Assembly: GCA_958299035.1 (NCBI GenBank)
Contig: CATQJL010000179.1
Span: 1-64,000, forward strand
Source of the DNA: Cylicocyclus nassatus
Lineage: Eukaryota; Nematoda; Chromadorea; Rhabditida; Strongylidae
Direction: 5' to 3'
Length of the DNA: 64,000 nt
Shown piece after piece: positions 61,201 through 64,000 of this stretch. Both the position numbers and the translations under genes were made by a program. Within the stretch, counting starts at the first letter, position 1. Each line of letters opens with the position of its first letter. A model generated the notes under the pieces. That model was not told the origin of the DNA. It was given only the letters and a program-made list of their open reading frames with translations, and searched no databases.

Positions 61201-64000
61201 CGTAGGCCTTGACACTCATTCGTAGGCCTTGACACTCGCTCGTAGGCCTTGACACTCATTCGTAGGCCTTGACACTCGCTCGTAGGCCTTGACACTCACT
61301 CGTAGGCCTTGACACTCATTCGTAGGCCTTGACACTCATTCGTAGGCCTTGACACTCATTCGTAGGCCTTGACACTCATTCGTAGGCCTTGACACTCATT
61401 CGTAGGCCTTGACACTCATTCGTAGGCCTTGACACTCGCCCGTAGGCCTTGACACTCGCTCGTAGGCCTTGACACTCGCTCGTAGGCCTTGACACTCGCC
61501 CGTAGGCCTTGACACTCGCTCGTAGGCCTTGACACTCACTCGTAGGCCTTGACACTCGCTCGTAGGCCTTGACACTCATTCGTAGGCCTTGACACTCATT
61601 CGTAGGCCTTGACACTCATTCGTAGGCCTTGACACTCGCTCGTAGGCCTTGACACTCGCTCGTAGGCCTTGACACTCACTCATAGGCCTTGACACTCGCT
61701 CGTAGGCCTTGACACTCATTCGTAGGCCTTGACACTCATTCGTAGGCCTTGACACTCGCTCGTAGGCCTTGACACTCACTCGTAGGCCTTGACACTCGCT
61801 CGTAGGCCTTGACACTCATTCGTAGGCCTTGACACTCATTCGTAGGCCTTGACACTCGCTCGTAGGCCTTGACACTCATTCGTAGGCCTTGACACTCGCT
61901 CGTAGGCCTTGACACTCATTCGTAGGCCTTGACACTCGCTCGTAGGCCTTGACACTCGCTCGTAGGCCTTGACACTCGCTCGTAGGCCTTGACACTCGCT
62001 CGTAGGCCTTGACACTCGCTCGTAGGCCTTGACACTCACTCGTAGGCCTTGACACTCATTGGTAGGCCTTGACACTCACTCGTATTCCTTGACACTCATT
62101 CGTAGGCCTTGACACTCGCTCGTAGGCCTTGACACTCATTCGTAGGCCTTGACACTCATTCGTAGGCCTTGACACTCCCTCGTAGGCCTTGACACTCATT
62201 CGTAGGCCTTGACACTCGCTCGTAGGCCTTGACACTCACTCGTAGGCCTTGACACTCATTCGTAGGCCTTGACACTCGCTCGTAGGCCTTGACACTCGCT
62301 CGTAGGCCTTGACACTCGCTCGTAGGCCTTGACACTCATTCGTAGGCCTTGACACTCGCTCGTAGGCCTTGACACTCATTCGTAGGCCTTGACACTCATT
62401 GGTAGGCCTTGACACTCATTGGTAGGCCTTGACACTCACTCGTATTCCTTGACACTCATTCGTAGGCCTTGACACTCGCTCGTAGGCCTTGACACTCATT
62501 CGTAGGCCTTGACACTCATTCGTAGGCCTTGACACTCGCCCGTAGGCCTTGACACTCCCTCGTAGGCCTTGACACTCGCTCGTAGGCCTTGACACTCGCT
62601 CGTAGGCCTTGACACTCATTCGTAGGCCTTGACACTCGCTCGTAGGCCTTGACACTCACTCGTAGGCCTTGACACTCATTCGTAGGCCTTGACACTCGCT
62701 CGTAGGCCTTGACACTCGCTCGTAGGCCTTGACACTCGCTCGTAGGCCTTGACACTCGCTCGTAGGCCTTGACACTCACTCGTAGGCCTTGACACTCGCT
62801 CGTAGGCCTTGACACTCATTCGTAGGCCTTGACACTCATTCGTAGGCCTTGACACTCGCTCGTAGGCCTTGACACTCATTCGTAGGCCTTGACACTCGCT
62901 CGTAGGCCTTGACACTCGCTCGTAGGCCTCGACACTCGCTCGTAGGCCTTGACACTCGCTCGTAGGCCTTGACACTCGCTCGTAGGCCTTGACACTCACT
63001 CGTAGGCCTTGACACTCATTGGTAGGCCTTGACACTCATTGGTAGGCCTTGACACTCACTCGTAGGCCTTGACACTCGCTCGTAGGCCTTGACACTCGCT
63101 CGTAGGCCTTGACACTCGCTCGTAGGCCTTGACACTCATTCGTAGGCCTTGACACTCGCTCGTAGGCCTTGACACTCATTCGTAGGCCTTGACACTCATT
63201 CGTAGGCCTTGACACTCATTCGTAGGCCTTGACACTCATTCGTAGGCCTTGACACTCATTCGTAGGCCTTGACACTCGCCCGTAGGCCTTGACACTCGCT
63301 CGTAGGCCTTGACACTCGCTCGTAGGCCTTGACACTCGCCCGTAGGCCTTGACACTCGCTCGTAGGCCTTGACACTCACTCGTAGGCCTTGACACTCGCT
63401 CGTAGGCCTTGACACTCATTCGTAGGCCTTGACACTCATTCGTAGGCCTTGACACTCATTCGTAGGCCTTGACACTCGCTCGTAGGCCTTGACACTCACT
63501 CGTAGGCCTTGACACTCGCTCGTAGGCCTTGACACTCGCTCGTAGGCCTTGACACTCGCTCGTAGGCCTTGACATTCGCTCGTAGGCCTTGACACTCGCT
63601 CGTAGGCCTTGACACTCGCTCGTAGGCCTTGACACTCGCTCGTAGGCCTTGACACTCATTCGTAGGCCTTGACACTCATTCGTAGGCCTTGACACTCATT
63701 CGTAAGCCTTGACACTCGCTCGTAGGCCTTGACACTCATTCGTAGGCCTTGACACTCACTCGTAGGCCTTGACACTCATTCGTAGGCCTTGACACTCGCT
63801 CGTAGGCCTTGACACTCGCTCGTAGGCCTTGACACTCGCTCGTAGGCCTTGACACTCATTCGTAAGCCTTGACACTCATTCGTAGGCCTTGACACTCGTT
63901 CGTAGGCCTTGACACTCGCTCGTAGGCCTTGACACTCATTCGTAGGCCTTGACACTCGCTCGTAGGCCTTGACACTCGCTCGTAGGACTTGACACTCGCT
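52217..64000 (+). repeat. Diverged, CATTCG-rich end of the array
   Basis: From about 52.2 kb the CGCCCG, GGCACT/CGTCCG and TCTCATTCG types become rare and CATTCG becomes very frequent (for example five or more in a row at 53340-53440 and 61310-61420). New types appear: GGACTTGACACT, CGTTCG (53921, 54421, 55201, 56541, 57221, 58211), TCATAGGCC (55583, 56123, 58441, 60401), TCGTAAGCC, CATTGGTAGG and CGTATTCCTT. HORs are present: 54397-54776 recurs at 56517-56896 (offset 2,120), and 59476-59975 recurs at 60296-60795 (820) and 61576-62075 in part (1,280). One 1-bp deletion lies at about 59395. The array continues past the window edge. No gene is seen. Confidence 0.9.

Noticed and set aside
493..64000. 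TTGACA in nearly every monomer, resembling a bacterial -35 promoter element
   Set aside because: It is part of the repeat unit. No TATAAT-like element lies 16-18 bp downstream; the next monomer is there instead. Nothing else indicates a bacterial genome.
493..64000. CRISPR array
   Set aside because: The 20-bp units abut directly with no spacers, there are no cas genes, and variation lies inside the repeat.
493..64000. Telomeric repeat
   Set aside because: The unit is long, GC-rich and heterogeneous, organised into HORs, and changes orientation once. No chromosome end or known telomere motif is seen. A subtelomeric or centromeric location cannot be judged from this window.
493..64000. CENP-B box in CATTCG monomers (TTCG followed by a spacer)
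   Set aside because: Only the TTCG start matches. The conserved A and the CGGG part of the box are absent from the monomer and the variants I read.
1..64000. A new defence, mobile or gene-encoded system
   Set aside because: No unique sequence longer than the adapter exists in the window. All structure is explained by one 20-bp monomer, its variants, HORs and library artefacts.

Overview
This window is one uninterrupted minisatellite/satellite array. Nothing in it supports a gene, an RNA gene, a mobile element or a CRISPR array. About 3,200 tandem copies of a 20-bp monomer fill almost all 64,000 bases. In the orientation used for most of the window, the + strand monomer is CGCTCGTAGGCCTTGACACT (60% GC). 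There is no unique flanking DNA, and the array runs off the right edge.

The left edge begins with a 26-nt synthetic adapter/PCR primer (1-26). The same 26 nt recurs in reverse complement inside the array at 9951-9976. The sequence matches the SMART/ISPCR-type primer plus a terminal T. To my knowledge the same oligo is the linear adapter of amplified-genomic-DNA (ultra-low-input) long-read libraries. The window therefore most likely comes from a long-read assembly of PCR-amplified DNA from a small eukaryote, for example a tiny invertebrate. The eukaryotic call rests on the size and higher-order organisation of the array. The species cannot be named from the sequence.

Layout: adapter (1-26); 466 bp of monomers in opposite orientation (27-491); an inverted junction with a 5-nt loop (478-500); an indel-rich, probably poorly polished array (493-7980); then an almost indel-free array organised into nested higher-order repeats (HORs). 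These include three related copies between about 7.4 and 14 kb (about 1,280/2,540-bp spacing), a tandem triplet of 1,260-bp HORs (19140-22919), a pair of about 1,280-bp HORs (about 29840-32360), a 420-bp pair (36480-37278), a 1,760/1,680-bp family (about 39-45 kb) and an 860-bp pair (about 50.5-51.9 kb). A more diverged, CATTCG-rich zone runs from about 52.2 kb to the end, with its own HORs (for example 2,120 bp) and private monomers.

Most monomer variation lies in the first six bases (CGCTCG, CATTCG, CACTCG, CGCCCG, CGTCCG, CGTTCG), chiefly as CpG-to-CpA change at the first CpG. On the minus strand the consensus monomer has no stop codon in any frame, so hundreds of overlapping open frames appear, all encoding rotations of one 20-residue peptide. 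I regard these as arithmetic artefacts of the repeat and list none as CDS. The observations most worth following up are the internal adapter with its coincident 240-bp duplication (a probable misjoin), the orientation switch near 492, and the HOR architecture.
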